A stretch of 64,000 nt of DNA from positions 62,001 to 126,000 of the forward strand of contig CAVPUM010000011.1 in the NCBI GenBank assembly GCA_963708855.1, written 5' to 3'. This DNA comes from CAIWHR01 sp963708855. Lineage in GTDB: Bacteria > Pseudomonadota > Gammaproteobacteria > Burkholderiales > Casimicrobiaceae. Every line of letters starts with the position of its first letter. The stretch's first letter is position 1. The notes under the pieces were generated by a model. That model did not search any database. It had not been told where the DNA came from and worked only from the letters and a program-made list of their open reading frames with translations. Both the position numbers and the translations under genes were made by a program. Shown here piece by piece: positions 28,703 to 41,500 of the stretch.

Positions 28703-31232
28703 ATGACCCACGCCCCGCCCCGTCCGATTGCGCGCCCGCGCGGCCTGGTCCGCCTCGGCAACGTTCTCCTCGCGCTGCTGCGCCGCCTGCTCTACCTCGT
28801 CGTGCGCACGCGGGTCACGCCGGAGGAGGTCGCGCTGCTTCGCGTCGATCCGCAAGCGGCCGCTCTGCTATGTCCTCCAGGATCGGCATCTGTCGAGCCT
28901 GCTCGTGCTCGAGGAGGAGGCGCCGCGGCTCGGCCTGCCCTCGGCCCTGGCGCCGATCGGACCCGAGTTTCCCGGCGGCGAGCGCGCGGTGTTCTCGGTC
29001 ATCCTCAATCGCAATCCGTTGAGCACGCGCACCGCGGAGCCCTCCGTCGACCCTCGCGCAGATGACGGCGGCGCTGCTGCGGGAGCCGGCGCTCGATGTG
29101 CAGCTGATGCCGGTGACGATCCTCTGGGGTCGCTCGCCGGGTTCGCAGGATTCGCTCGTCAAGGCGCTGTTCGCCGACGCGTGGGCGAGCGTGGGACCGC
29201 TGCGCCAGGTCCTGATCATCCTGCTGCACGGCCGACAGACGCGCGTCAGCTTCGGCGAGCCGATCTCGCTGCGCCGGCTGATCGACGAGCGAGGCCGACG
29301 CAGCCACGGCGGTGCGCAAGGCCAATCGCTTCCTGCGCTTCCACTTTCGCCGGATGCGCGAGTCGGCGATCGGCCCGGACCTGTCGCACCGGCGCAACCT
29401 GATCCAGGCGATGGTGGCCTCGGACGCCCTGCAGGAGGCCATCGCGGCGGACGCGGGGCGGCTCGGCATGAGCATGGCGGCGACCGAGGATCGGGCGCGC
29501 AGGTTCGCGTGGGAGATCGCGTCGGACTTCAGCTATCCGGTCGTGCGCGCGATGGAGCTGCTGCTCGGCGCGACTGTGGCGGCGCCTCTACGACGGAGTC
29601 GAGGTCCATCACGGCGAACGAGCTCGCCAAAGCCGCGCCGGGCAAGGGGCTCGTCTATCTGCCCAACCACCGCAGTCACGTCGATTACCTGCTGTTGTCG
29701 TATCTCGTCCACGCGCAGGGGCTCGCGCCGCCCCACATCGCGGCGGGGGCCAACCTGAATTTCCCGGTCGTGGGCCCGCTGCTGCGGCGCGGCGGCGCGT
29801 TCTTCCTGCGCCGCAGCTTCAAGGGCGAGCCGCTGTACGCCGCGGTGTTCCGCGAGTACCTGCACGCGATGCTGGCGAAGGGATTTCCGATCGCGTACTT
29901 CATCGAGGGCGGCCGCAGCCGCAGCGGACGGACGCTCGCGCCCAAGGGCGGCCTGCTGGGCATGACCGTCGAGAGCTTCATGCGCGAGCATCCGCGGCCC
30001 CTGCTGCTGGTGCCGGTGTACTTCAGCTACGAGAAGCTGCTCGAAGGCCGCACGCTGGTCGCCGAGCTCGAGGGACAGCCGAAGGAGGGCGAGTCGCTGG
30101 GCGCGCTCGTGCGCGTTGCCCGCAATCTCCGGCGCGAGTACGGGAGCGTGCACGTCAATTTCGGCGCGCCGTTGTCGATCGACCAGTTCCTCGATCGGGA
30201 GGCGCCCGACTGGCACGCGCTGCAAGGCGACGAGCAGCGGGACGCGGCGCGGCGGCTCACGCCGCTGCTCGGACGCGAGATGGCGCAGCGCATCAACGTC
30301 GGCGGTCGTCATCAATCCGATCAATCTGTTCGCCATGGCCATCGTGCCCAGTCCGCGCCAGGCGCTCGACGAGCGCGGGCTCGCGCAGCAGATCGACTGG
30401 CTGAAGACGATCGCGTCCCGGCTGCCCTACTCGCCGGACGCCGTGCTCACCGCCCATGACCCGGCGGCGGCGATCGCGCAGGCCCTGAAGCTCGGCTTTG
30501 CCAGCGCGCGTCGCGCATCCGCTGGGGGACGTCATCGCGGTGCCGGACCAGGAAGTGTCCACGGTCAATTACCTGCGCAACAACGTGCTGCACGCCTACG
30601 CGCTGCCCGCGCTGGTCGCGAACCTGCTGGTCGCCCTGCGCGAAGTCACGCCGGAGCGCGTTGCCGAGTTCGCCGAGGGCGGTCTGCCCTTCCTGCGCGC
30701 GGAGCTGATGCTGCACCACTCCCCGGCGGAGGCGGTCGCGGAGTCGCAAGGCGCGTCGTCGAGCTGTTCGTCGAGATCGGGCTCGCGCGGGCGAGCCCGG
30801 AGGGACAGTGCGGGCCGCGGACCGCTACAGTCCCGAACATGCCGGGCTCGAGCTGCTCGCCCGTTCGCTGCGGCACCTGCTGCGCCGCAACTACCTGACG
30901 ATCGCGCTGCTGACGCGGGCCGGTTCCGGCGCGCTGAAGCGCGAGCGCCTGGAGGAGCTGATGCAGATGCTCACGCAGCGGCTGTCGCTGCTGTTCGAGT
31001 TCGCGCCGCCGGATTTCTACGAGCGCTCGACGTTTGCGTCCTACATCGACACGCTGCTCGAGACGGGCCTCGTCCACGAGGACGCCGACGGGTCGCTGCA
31101 CCTGCACGAGCACACGCGGACGTGGGAGCGCTATGTCGAGCGGCTGCTCCCGGCGGACGCCGTGCTCGCCATCCGGCGCGTCGCGGTCGAGCAGGCGCCG
31201 CCGGCGGCCCCGGCGAGCAAAAGCAGGGATAG
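28703..31232 (+). CDS. plsB: Glycerol-3-phosphate 1-O-acyltransferase PlsB (several frameshifts)
   Basis: First acyl transfer in phospholipid synthesis at the inner membrane. The catalytic block VYLPNHRSHVDYLLLSY contains HX4D. AFFLRRSFKGEPLY and AYFIEGGRSRSGRTL are acyltransferase blocks II-III, and LLVPVYFSYEKLLEG is block IV. N- and C-terminal helical regions match the large PlsB (about 810 aa) rather than PlsC. At least seven frame changes (about 28860, 29040, 29290, 29575, 30300, 30500, 30745) interrupt it, so the true end is approximate. It converges with ppc. An essential gene with so many breaks supports sequencing error. Confidence 0.8.
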
Positions 31233-31287
31233 GCGCCGGCGCCACCACCGGCGGACGCGACCGCGCGGGCAACGCGCCCGCACGAGG

Positions 31288-34063
31288 CTACCCGCTGTTG
31301 CGCAATCCGGCCGCCAGCCCGTTGATCGTCAGGTGGATGGCCCGCTGCGTGCGCTCGTCGGTCTGCCCCGCGCGATGCCGCCGCAGGAGCTCGACCTGCA
31401 GGTGGTTGAGCGGATCGAGGTACGGAAAGCGGTTGCGAATGCTGCGCGCGAGCGTCGGATTGTCGTCGAGCAGCGTCCTGTCTGCCGCGTGATCGCGAGC
31501 ACGTGCCGGACCGCGCGCGCGTGCTCGGCGGCGATCCGCCGGAAAATCGAATCCCGCAGCGCGGCGTCGGCAACGAGCTCCGCGTAGCGCGACGCGATGG
31601 CGAGGTCGGTCTTCGCGAGCACCATCGCCATGTTCGACAGCACGCTGCGAAAGAACGGCCAGCGCGTCTGCATCTCGGCGAGCAGCGCGAGCCCCGCCTC
31701 GGCGCCATGGGGATGCTCGGCGAGCCACGCGTCGACCGCCGCGCCGAAGCCGTACCAGCCCGGCAGCATCAGCCGGCACTGGCCCCAGCTGAACACCCAC
31801 GGAATCGCGCGGAGGTCCTCGATCCGGTTCGATGCCGTGCGCGACGCCGGCCGGCTGCCGATGTTGAGGCCGGCGATTTCCGCGATCGGCGTCGCCGCGC
31901 GGAAGTAGTCGACGAATCCCGGCGTCTCGTAGACGAGCCCGCGGTAGGCCGCGTGGGCATGCGCCGAGAGCGCATCCATCGCGCCGTAGTAGATCGCGGC
32001 CCGGTCCTCGAGCCGCTCGCCGTCGATCACGCTCGCCTCGAGCGTCGCCGCGACGAGCGTCTCCAGGTTGCGCCGGCCGAGATCGGGATCGGAGTACTTG
32101 CTGGCGATGATCTCGCCCTGCTCGGTGATGCGCAGGCCGCCGGTGACGCTGCCGGCCGGCTGCGCGAGGATCGCCTCGAAGCTCGGGCCGCCGCCGCGCC
32201 CGACCGTGCCGCCGCGGCCGTGAAAGAGCCGCAGCTTGACGCCGTGGTCGCGAAACGCGTCGACCAGCGCGAGCTCCGCGCGGTAGAGCGCCCAGTTGGC
32301 GGTCAGGTAGCCGCCGTCCTTGTTGCTGTCCGAGTAGCCGAGCATCACCTCCTGCCATCGGTGCCGGCCTTCGAGCCAGCGGCGGTAGCGCGGCAGCGCG
32401 AAGGCGTCGCGCATGATCGCCGCCGAGCGATCGAGGTCGTCGATGGTCTCGAACAGCGGCACGATGTTGACCGCGAGCGCGTCGCCCTGCAGCAGCCCGG
32501 CCTCCTTGAGCAGGATCGCGACTTCGAGCAGGTCGGAGACCGACTGGCACTTCGAGATCACGTAGTTCGGCAGCGCCGCCGCCCCGAAGCGGCGATGGAT
32601 GTCGGCGGCGACGTCGAGCACCGCCAGCTCGGAGCGGGCGCGATCCGAATACGCGAGGTGCGGCGAGTGCAGCAGGCGCGGGCTCGCGAGCTCGGCATCG
32701 AGCAGCGCGATGCGCTCCGGCTCCGGCAGCGCCGCGTAGTCATCGGTGACGCCGGCGCGCGCGAGGAGCTCGGCGATCACCGCCTCGTGCACGTCGGCGT
32801 TCTGGCGCAGGTCGAGCACCGCAAGGTGGAAGCCGAAGACCTCGACCGCGCGAATCAGCGGCGCGAGGCGCCCCGCGGCGAGCGGCGCCGCGCCGTGCGT
32901 GGCGAGCGATGCCTCGATCGTGCGCAATTCGGCGAGGAGCTCGCCCGGCGTCGCATACGGCGGCAGGTCGGCATGCGGCGCGCGCGGCGGAACGTAGCCG
33001 GCGAGGGCCCCGGCCGTCGCGGCGACGCGCGCGTAGATGCCGATCAGCGCCTGACGGTACGGCTCGTCGCCGCGATGCGGGTTCTCGTCGTGCGCCGTCG
33101 CCGCCAGCCGCAGCAGGTCGGCGGTGGGCGTGACGAGGCGCGTGGAGAGGGAAAGCTCGCCGCCCGAGCCGGTGGATTTCCTCGAGATAGTGCGCGAAGG
33201 CGACCGTGGCCTGCGCATGGATCGCGTAGGAGAGCGTCGCGCCGTTGACCAGCGGATTGCCGTCGCGGTCGCCGCCGATCCACGAGCCCAGGCGCAGGAA
33301 CGGCGGCAGCACGAAGTCGCGCTCGAGGCCGAACTGCGCGTGCAGCCGCGCCGCGAGCGCCAGATAGAACTTCGGCACCTCGGCGAGAAACGTGTACCGG
33401 TAGTAGGCGAGGCCGTTCTCGATCTCGTCCTCGACCCTGAGCTTCGAGAGCCGGATCATCGCCGTCTGCCACAGCGCCAGCACCTGCCGGTAGAGTCCCG
33501 CTTCGAACTCGGCGGCCTCGTCGGGGGTGAGCTCCACGCGGTCGCGCCACTGCAGCAGGCGCGCGATCTCGCGCTCGCAGTCGAGGATGCTCTTGCGCTG
33601 CACTTCGGTCGGATGCGCGGTCAGCACCGGGCTCACCAGCGCATCGGCGAACCAGGCCGCCACCGTCGGCCCGTCGACGCCGTGCGCGGCGACGCAATCG
33701 AGCGCATCGGCGATGCTGCCGCGCTGCGGCGGCGAGCCCGCGAGCGCGTGCGTCCGGCGGCGCCGGTTCTGGTGGACGTCCTCGGCGATGTTGGCGAGTT
33801 GCGAGAAGTAGCTGAACGCGCGGACGACGTCGAGCGTCGGCGCGATCGGCAGGTCGTTCAGCAGCGCGGCGAGCTCCGCCTTCACCGCCGGGCGCGTCGG
33901 CGTCGCCCGCGCGGCGGAAGCGGACCGCGGTCTGCCGGATCGCCTCGATCCGCGCGAAGCCGGCCTCGCCGGTCTGCGCCCGCAGCACGTCGCCCAGCAG
34001 GCGGCCGAGCAGGCGCGTGTCCTCGCGCAGCGGCAGGTCCTTGTCGGCGTCGGTGGTGTTCAG
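31288..34063 (-). CDS. ppc: Phosphoenolpyruvate carboxylase (frameshifts)
   Basis: Carboxylates PEP to oxaloacetate to refill the TCA cycle. Catalytic motifs are intact: VLTAHPTEVQRKS (active His), GYSDSNKDGGYL, LFHGRGGTVGRGGGPS, WVFSWGQCRLMLPGW, and the C-terminus TINGLAAGLRNSG. Breaks in frame lie near 33150 and 33900. The start appears to be at 34063 (NTTDADKDLPLREDTRLLG), where GGAGG precedes a CTG; an ATG may have been lost to error. It begins 16 bases after the choline dehydrogenase stop, so the two are probably cotranscribed, an unexpected pairing. Confidence 0.88.
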
Positions 34064-34079
34064 GCGAGCCTCCTTCGGG

Positions 34080-35750
34080 TCAGCGCTGCTTCGTCCGCCA
34101 CTCCGGATGAACGAAGACCGGAACGTCGGCCGGCGGCAGCGGCGTCTTGCCGAGAATGATGTCGGCCGCCTTCTCGCCGATCATGATCGTCGGCGCGTTG
34201 AGGTTGCCGCTCACCACGGCCGGCATGACCGACGCGTCGACGACGCGCAGGCCCTCGGTGCCGCGCACGCGCAGGCTGCCGTCGACCACCGCCAGCGGAT
34301 CGTCGTCCGCGCCCATCCGGCACGAGCACGACGGATGGTAGGCGCTCTCGGCCTTGCGCCGGATGTGGGCGTCGATTTCGGCGTCGGTCGTGACCGCGGG
34401 ACCGGGTGACAGCTCGGCGCCGCGGTACGGATCGAACGCCTTCTGCGCGAAGATCTCGCGCGTGAGCCTGATCGGCGTCGCGGAATTCGCGCCGATCGCC
34501 TTCGGTCGCGAGGTAGTTGAACAGGATGCGCGGCGGCTCCCGCGGATTCGCCGACGCGAGCGTGATCGCGCCGCGCGAGGTCGGGCGCATCGGGCCCACG
34601 TGCGCCTGGAAGCCGTGCTGGTCGACCTTCTCCCTGCCGTCGTAGGTGATCGCGATCGGCAGGAAGTGGTATTGCAGGTCCGGGTGCTGCACGCCGGCGC
34701 GGCTGCGGATGAAGCCGCCGGACTCGAAGTGATTGGTCGCGCCGAGGCCCGTCCGGAACAGCAGCCATTCGACGCCGATGGCGCCCTTGGCGACGAGGTT
34801 CTGCGTCGAATGGAGCGTGATCGGCTGCGTGCACGCGTGCTGCACGTAGGTTTCGATGTGGTCCTGCAGGTTCGCGCCGACGCCGGGAACGTGCGCCACC
34901 GGCGCGATGCCGAGCTGCTTCAGCGCGTCGGCGTCGCCGATGCCGGACAGCATCAGGATCTGCGGCGAATTGATCGCGCCGCCGGAGACGATGACTTCGC
35001 GGCGCGCGCGCATCCGGACGAGCCGGCCGTTGTGCAGGTACTCGACGCCGACGGCGCGCGTGCCCTCGAACAGGATGCGGGTGACCAGGCACCGCGGCTC
35101 GACGCGCAGATTCGCGCGCGCCCGGGCCGGTCGCAGGTAGGCCATCGCGGCGCTCCAGCGGCGGCCCCGGTAGGTCGTCATGTCCATCGGACCGAGGCCT
35201 TCCTGCCGGTAGCCGTTCATGTCGTCGGTCTCCGCGTACCCGGCCTGCCGTCCCGCGTCGATGAACGCGCGATAGAGCGGATTCTTCATCGCGCCCGTGG
35301 TGACGTAGAGCGGGCCGCTGCCGCCGCGATAGTCGTCGGCGCCCTTGCAGCCGCGTTTCCGCGCGCTTGAAATAGGGCAGGCAGTGCGCGTACGACCAAT
35401 GCTCGAGGCCCCTGGCGGCGGCCCAGCCGTCGTAGTCGAGCGCGTGGCCGCGGATGTAGACCATGCCGTTGATCGACGACGAGCCGCCGAGCACGCGGCC
35501 GCGCGGGCACGACGATGCGGCGCCCGTCCATGTGCGGCTCGGGCTCCGTCGCGTAGGCCCAGTTGAAGGTGTCGCCGGCGAGCGGGTAGGCGAACGCCGA
35601 CGGCATGTGGATGAAGATGCTGCAATCCGGCGGGCCGGCCTCGAGCAGCAGGACGTCGATCTCCGGCGCTTCGGTCAACCGGTTCGCGAGCACGCATCCG
35701 GCCGACCCCGCGCCGACGATGATGTAGTCGAATTCGTTCCGGGAGGTCAT
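34080..35750 (-). CDS. betA: Choline dehydrogenase, GMC family (frameshifts)
   Basis: Oxidises choline to betaine aldehyde and on to glycine betaine, at the membrane with FAD. The start at 35750 gives FDYIIVGAGSAGCVLANRL, the FAD-binding motif. LGGSSSINGMVYIRGHALDYDGW, GLEHWSYAHCLPYF, NHFESGGFIR and the active-site segment SAYHPSCSCRMG all follow BetA order closely. Breaks in frame occur near 35510, 35350 and 34505. It faces the GbdR-like regulator across a 209-bp gap. No betB or betI is in view. Confidence 0.85.
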
Positions 35751-35837
35751 CGCGAAGCAAGGCTGTGGTCGAACAACCGGTGATCGTACACCGCCAGGCG
35801 TCGGGCTCCTGCCGTTCGGCCCGGTTTTGTCTGGACA

Positions 35838-35856
35838 GCGACGTCGCAATTTGACA
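35838..35856. promoter_or_regulatory. Palindrome and TTGACA in the betA/gbdR divergent region
   Basis: GCGACGTCGC at 35838-35847 is a perfect 10-bp palindrome, and TTGACA at 35851-35856 is a consensus -35 for the rightward regulator gene. The gap 35751-35959 carries no gene, so it should hold both promoters. The palindrome is a candidate operator, though short palindromes are frequent in GC-rich DNA. Confidence 0.35.
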
Positions 35857-35959
35857 AACTGCTGTCGTCGACGCGTACGGCTCCTCGAGTCCTCTCGCCC
35901 ATGATCATCCCGATTGCGAACCGTCGCGGCGGCGGACATTTTTCGAGCGGAGGCGCGCT

Positions 35960-37002
35960 TTGACCCGCCGCCGCGCGATCGCAACCGGACGCGCCGCCGC
36001 GCGCCTGCCGGAGCGCGAAGCGTTCGGACCGGCTCGCCACGCGCCACCGGTTCGGCTTTCTCACCTTGCCCCGCTACTCGATGATCGCGCTCACGAGCGC
36101 CGTCGAGCCGCTGCGGATGGCCAACCGCCTTTGCGACGAGGACGTCTACGCGTGGTCGATCGTCAGCCTCGACGGGGCGCCCGTCGCCGCGAGCAACGGC
36201 CTCGCGCTCGTCGCCGACGGTGTCGCTCGGCGCGATGGGGCCGGTCGACGTCGTGTTCGTCTGCGGCGGCGTCGACGTCCAGCGCGCGGTGTCCCGGGAT
36301 CTCCTCTCCGCGCTGCGCCGGCTCGCGCAGCGAACGCGTCGCCCTGGGCTCGCTGTGCACCGGCGGCTACGCGCTCGCCAAGGCGGGACTGCTCGACAAG
36401 TACCGCGCCGCGATCCACTGGGAGAACATGTCGGCGCTGCGCGAGGAGTTCCCGCGGATCGACTTCACCGAGCAGCTCTTCGCGATCGACCGCGACCGCT
36501 ACACGTGCTCGGGCGGCATCGCGCCGCTCGACCTGATGCTCAACCTGATCAAGGACGACCTCGGGCGGGACATCGCGCCGCTGATCTCGGAGCAGTTCAT
36601 CCTCGACCGCATCCGCAACGACCGCGACCGCCAGCACATTCCGCTGCAGGCGCAGGTCGGCGTCTTCCACGAGCGCCTGATCAAGGCGGCCGCGCTGATG
36701 GAGGCCAACATCGAGGAGCCGATGTCGCTCGATGCGCTCGCGGCGTCGATCGGCGTGTCGCGCCGCCAGATCGAGCGCCTCTTCAAGCGGCATCTCGACC
36801 GGGCGCCGACGAAGTACTACCTGGAGCTGCGGCTGCGCCGCGCGCGCGAGCTGCTGCTGCAGACGTCGATGTCGATCATGGACATCACCACGGCCTGCGG
36901 CTTCCAGTCGCCGCCGCACTTTTCCAAGTGCTACCGCAACGCGTTCGGGTATCCGCCGAGCGCCGAGCGGCAGACGACCCGCGCGAGGGAACGCATCCAT
37001 GA
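35960..37002 (+). CDS. GlxA/AraC-family regulator, GbdR-like (frameshifts)
   Basis: Transcription activator with an amidase-like sensor and an AraC DNA-binding domain. The sensor shows HRFGFLTLPRYSMIAL, SAVEPLRMANRL and GSLCTGGYALAKAGLL (nucleophile-elbow Cys region). The AraC half shows MSLDALAASIGVSRRQIERLFKRHL and SIMDITTACGFQSPPHFSK. GbdR activates betaine, dimethylglycine and sarcosine genes in Pseudomonas; the sox genes directly downstream support that role here. A TTG at 35960 with GGAGG is the likely start. Indels near 36030, 36225 and 36335 split the frame; the end probably overlaps soxB as ATGA. Confidence 0.75.
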
Positions 37003-38252
37003 GCCGCTATTCGCTCGCCAGTCTGGTGCGCAACGGGCTCTCGTACCACGAGAACTGGCAGGCCGCGTGGCGCAGCCCCGAGCCCCGGGCGGAGTACGAC
37101 GTCGTCATCGTCGGCGGCGGCGGACACGGGCTCGCCACCGCCTACTACCTCGCCAAGGAGCACGGCATCACCAACGTCGCCGTGCTGGAGAAGGGCTGGA
37201 TCGGCGGCGGCAACACCGGCCGCAACACGACGATCGTGCGCTCGAACTACCTGTGGGACGAAGCGACGCACCTCTACGAAAAGTCGATGCGGCTCTGGGA
37301 GGGCCTCGCGCAGGACCTCAACTACAACGTGATGTTCAGCCAGCGCGGCGTGCTGAACCTCGGCCACACGCTGCAGGACATGCGCGACATCGCGCGCCGC
37401 GTGAACGCCAACCGGCTGAACGGCGTCGACGGCGAGCTGCTCGACGCGGCGCAGGTGAAGGCGATGGTGCCGATCATCAACGACTCGCCGCGCGCGCGCT
37501 ACCCGATCCTCGGCGCGTCGCTGCAGCGGCGCGGCGGCGTCGCGCGGCACGACGCGGTGGCGTGGGGTTTCGCCCGCGGCGCCGACGCGCGCGGCGTCGA
37601 CATCCTGCAGAACTGCGAGGTCACCGGCATCCGCCGCGAGGGCGCGCAGGTGGTCGGGCGTCGAGACGAGCCGCGGCTTCATCAAGGCGCGCAAGGTCGG
37701 CGTCGTCGCCGCGGGCAACTCCAGCGTGCTCGCCGCGATGGTCGGATCTGCGCCTGCCGATCGAGAGCCATCCGCTGCAGGCGCTGGTGTCGGAGCCGAT
37801 CAAGCCCGTGCTGCACACGGTGGTGATGTCGGGCGCCGTCCACGGCTACATCAGCCAGTCGGACAAGGGCGACCTCGTGATCGGCGCCGGCATCGACGCC
37901 TACACCGGCTACGGCCAGCGCGGCAGCTTCCCCGTCATCGAAAGCACGCTCGCGGCCATCGTCGAGCTGTTTCCGATCTTCAGCCGCGTGCGCATGAACC
38001 GCCAGTGGGGCGGCATCGTCGACGTCTGCCCCGACGCCTGTCCCATCATCGGGTTGACACCCGGTCAAGGGCCTCTATTTCAACTGCGGCTGGGGCACGG
38101 GCGGCTTCAAGGCCACGCCCGGATCGGGCTGGGTGTTCGCGCACACGATCGCGCAGGACCGGCCGCACGAGCTCAACGCCGCGTTCTCCATCGACCGGTT
38201 CTTCACCGGTCGCCTGATCGACGAGCACGGCGCGGCCGCGGTCGCGCATTGA
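36999..38252 (+). CDS. soxB: Sarcosine oxidase beta subunit (frameshifts)
   Basis: Flavin subunit of heterotetrameric sarcosine oxidase, which turns sarcosine into glycine with formaldehyde or methylene-THF and peroxide. The start at 36999 has GAGGGA upstream. VVIVGGGGHGLATAYYLAKEHG (residues 32-53) binds FAD; GGNTGRNTTIVRSNYL and the late GGIVDVCPDACPIIG and GWGTGGFKATPGSG are family blocks. Frame changes near 37660, 37735 and 38060 are probable errors. It is the first of soxB-D-A-G, all on one strand. Confidence 0.85.
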
Positions 38253-38272
38253 ACGCAGCGGACGCGCCGACG

Positions 38273-38554
38273 ATGCTGCTGATCGAATGTCCCTGGTGCG
38301 GCCCGCGCGAGCAGAGCGAGTTCTCCTACGGCGGCGAGGCGCACATCGCGCGGCCGGCCGACACCGACGCGCTGACCGACGCGCAATGGGGCGATTACCT
38401 GTTCATGCGCAAGAACCCGCGCGGCGCGCACCTCGAGCAGTGGCTGCACGCGTTCGGCTGCCGGCGGTGGTTCAACGTGCGGCGCGACACCGTCACCTAT
38501 CGCATCACCGCGGTGTACAAGCCGGGGGATGCTCGCGCCGGAGGCAGCGCATGA
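38273..38554 (+). CDS. soxD: Sarcosine oxidase delta subunit
   Basis: Small zinc-containing subunit (93 aa). LLIECPWCGPREQSEFSYGGEAH carries the first two zinc Cys and the His; RNPRG-like KNPRGAHLEQWLHAFGCRRWFNVRRDT is the conserved core ending in TYRI. It is intact in one frame. The stop overlaps the soxA ATG (ATGA), and the gene begins 20 bases after the soxB stop. Confidence 0.88.
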   Translation: MLLIECPWCGPREQSEFSYGGEAHIARPADTDALTDAQWGDYLFMRKNPRGAHLEQWLHAFGCRRWFNVRRDTVTYRITAVYKPGDARAGGSA

Positions 38555-41500
38555 CCCAGGCCTGCCGCCTGCCCGCCGGCGGCCGCATCGACCGCCGCAC
38601 GCGGCTCGCGTTCACGTTCAACGGCAGGCGCTACGAGGGCCACGCCGGCGACACGCTCGCCTCCGCGCTGCTCGCCAACGGCGTGCAGCGTGGTCGCGCG
38701 GAGCTGGAAGTATCACCGGCCGCGCGGCATCGTCGCCTGCGGCGTGGAGGAGCCCAACGCGATCGTGCAGCTCGAAACCGGCGCCGGCCACGGTGCCGAA
38801 CGCGCGCGCGACGGAGGTGGAGCTCTACGACGGCCTCGTCGCGAACAGCGTGAACGCCTGGCCGAGCGTCGATTTCGACGTGATGGCGTTCGCGGGCCTC
38901 TTCGCGCGCTTCATGCCGGCCGGCTTCTACTACAAGACGTTCATGTGGCCGCGATCGTTCTGGATGAAGTACGAGCACTTCATCCGCAAGGCGTCCGGCC
39001 TCGGCACTGCGCCCACGGCGCCGGACCCCGACCATTACGACAGGATGAACGCCCACTGCGACGTGCTGGTCGTGGGCGGCGGGCCCGCCGGACTCGCCGC
39101 GGCGCTGGGCGGCGGGCAAGGCCGGCGCGCGCGTCATCCTCGCCGACGAGCAGAGCGAATTCGGCGGCAGCCTGCTGTCGCATCGCGACGTCGCGGCCGT
39201 CGCCGCGGATCCGGCGGCCGACGGCTCGATCGACGGCGCGACGCCGATGGCGTGGGTGACGCGGACCGTCGCCCAGCTGCAGACGATGCCCGAGGTGCGG
39301 CTCCTGCCGCGCAGCACCGTGTTCGGCTATCACGACCACAACTTCCTGACCATCGCCGAGCGCCGCACCGATCATCTGCCGCCGGGCGAGCGCAAGGGGC
39401 CGCGCGAGCGCGTGTGGCGCGTGCGCGCGAAGCAGGTCGTGCTGGCGACGGGCGCGATCGAACGCCCGCTCGTCTTCGGCAACAACGACCGGCCGGGCGT
39501 GATGCTGGCCTCGGCGGTGTCCACGTTTCGTGAATCGCTACGGCGTGCGGCCCGGCACGCGCGCCGTCGTGTTCACCAACAACGACAGCGCGTATCGCAC
39601 GGCGCTGCGTCTCGCCGCCGCGGGCATCGACGGTCGCGGCGGTCGTCGACGCGCGTCCGCGCGCCGGGCGGCGAGTTGCCCGAGCGCGCGCGCAAGGCGG
39701 GCATCGAGGTGATCGCCCACGCCGTCGTCGTCGACACCCGCGGCACGAAGCGCGTCAGCGCCGTCGACGTCATGGCGCTCGACACCCAGGGCGCCGACTG
39801 TCGCCGGGCCGGTGCGCACGCTGCCGTGCGACCTCGTGGCGGTGTCGGGCGGCTGGAGCCCGGTCGTGCACCTCCATGCGCAAGCGGGCGGCCGGCCGCA
39901 GCTTCGATGCCGTCAAGGCGTGCTTCGTGCCGGGAACGCCGGTGCAGGCCGAGCGCTCCGCCGGCGCCGCCAACGGCAGCTTCGCGCTGCACGCGTGCCT
40001 CACCGAAGGCGTCGCCGCGGGCACCGACGCCGCGCGCCGCGCGGGCTTCACCGCGCGCGATCGCGACGTGGACGCCCACCGTCGACGACGCGGCGGAGGA
40101 GCCGCTCGCCCCCCTCTGGGTCGTGCCGTCGCCGCGCGGCATCGAACGCGGGCCGAAGCAGTTCGTCGACCTGCAGAACGACGTCGCCGCGTCGGACATC
40201 GTGCTCGCGGCGCGCGAGGGCTACCACTCGATCGAGCACGTCAAGCGCTACACGGCGCTGGGCTTCGGCACCGACCAGGGCAAGCTCGGCAACGTCAACG
40301 GCCTGGCGATCCTCGCGCAGGCGCTCGGCAACGACATCGCGAGCACGGGCACGACGACCTTCCGCCCCAACTACACGCCGGTGACGATCGGGCGCGATCG
40401 CCGGCCCCGATCTCGGCGATCTGTTCGATCCCGTGCGCAAGACGGCGCTGCACGCGTGGCACGAGGAGCACGGCGCGCTGTTCGAGAACGTCGGCCAGTG
40501 GAAGCGGCCGTGGTACTTCCCCAGGCCGGGCGAGGATCTCCACGCCGCCGTGGCGCGCGAGTGCCTCGCCACGCGCAACGGCGTCGGGATCATGGACGCG
40601 TCCACGCTGGGCAAGATCGACATCCAGGGACCGGACGCCGCGACGTTCCTCGACTGGGTGTACACCAACGCGTGGGACAAGCTCGGCGTCGGCCGCTGCC
40701 GCTACGGCCTCATGCTCGACGAGAACGGCATGGTGATGGACGACGGCGTCACGACGCGCCTCGCCGACGATCACTTCCTGATGACGACCACGACGGGCGG
40801 CGCCGCGCGCGTGATGGGGTGGCTCGAGCGCTGGCTGCAGACCGAATGGCCGCAGCTCGAGGTCTACCTCACGTCGGTGACCGATCACTGGGCGACCGCG
40901 AGCGTGGCCGGGCCCCGGAGCCGCGACGTGGTGCGCGCGGTGTGCGCGGGCATCGACTTCTCGCCCGAGGCGTTTCCGTTCATGGCCTGCGCGCGAGGGA
41001 ACCGCCGCCGGCGTGCCGGCGCGCGTGATGCGGATCAGCTTCTCCGGCGAGCTCGCCTACGAGATCAACGTCTGCGCCAACGAGGCGCGGCACGTCTGGG
41101 AAGCGCTGATGGCGGCCGGCGCGAAGCACGGCATCACGCCCTACGGCACCGAGACGATGCACGTGCTGCGCGCCGAGAAGGGATTCGTCATCGTCGGGCA
41201 GGACACCGACGGCTCGGTGACGCCCGTCGATCTCGGCATGGACTGGATCGTCGCCAAGGGCAAGGACTTCCTCGGCCGCCGCTCGCTCTCGCGCGCGGAC
41301 ACCGCGCGCGGCGATCGCAAGCACCTCGTCGGCCTGCTGACCGACGATCCGAAGGCCGTCCTGCCGGAGGGCGGGCAGATCGTCACCGACGCGCGGCGCG
41401 CGGCCGCCGGTGCCCATGCACGGCCACGTAACGTCGAGCTACTACAGCGCCTGCCTCGAGCGGTCGATCGCGCTGGCGCTCGTGCAGAATGGCCGCAACC

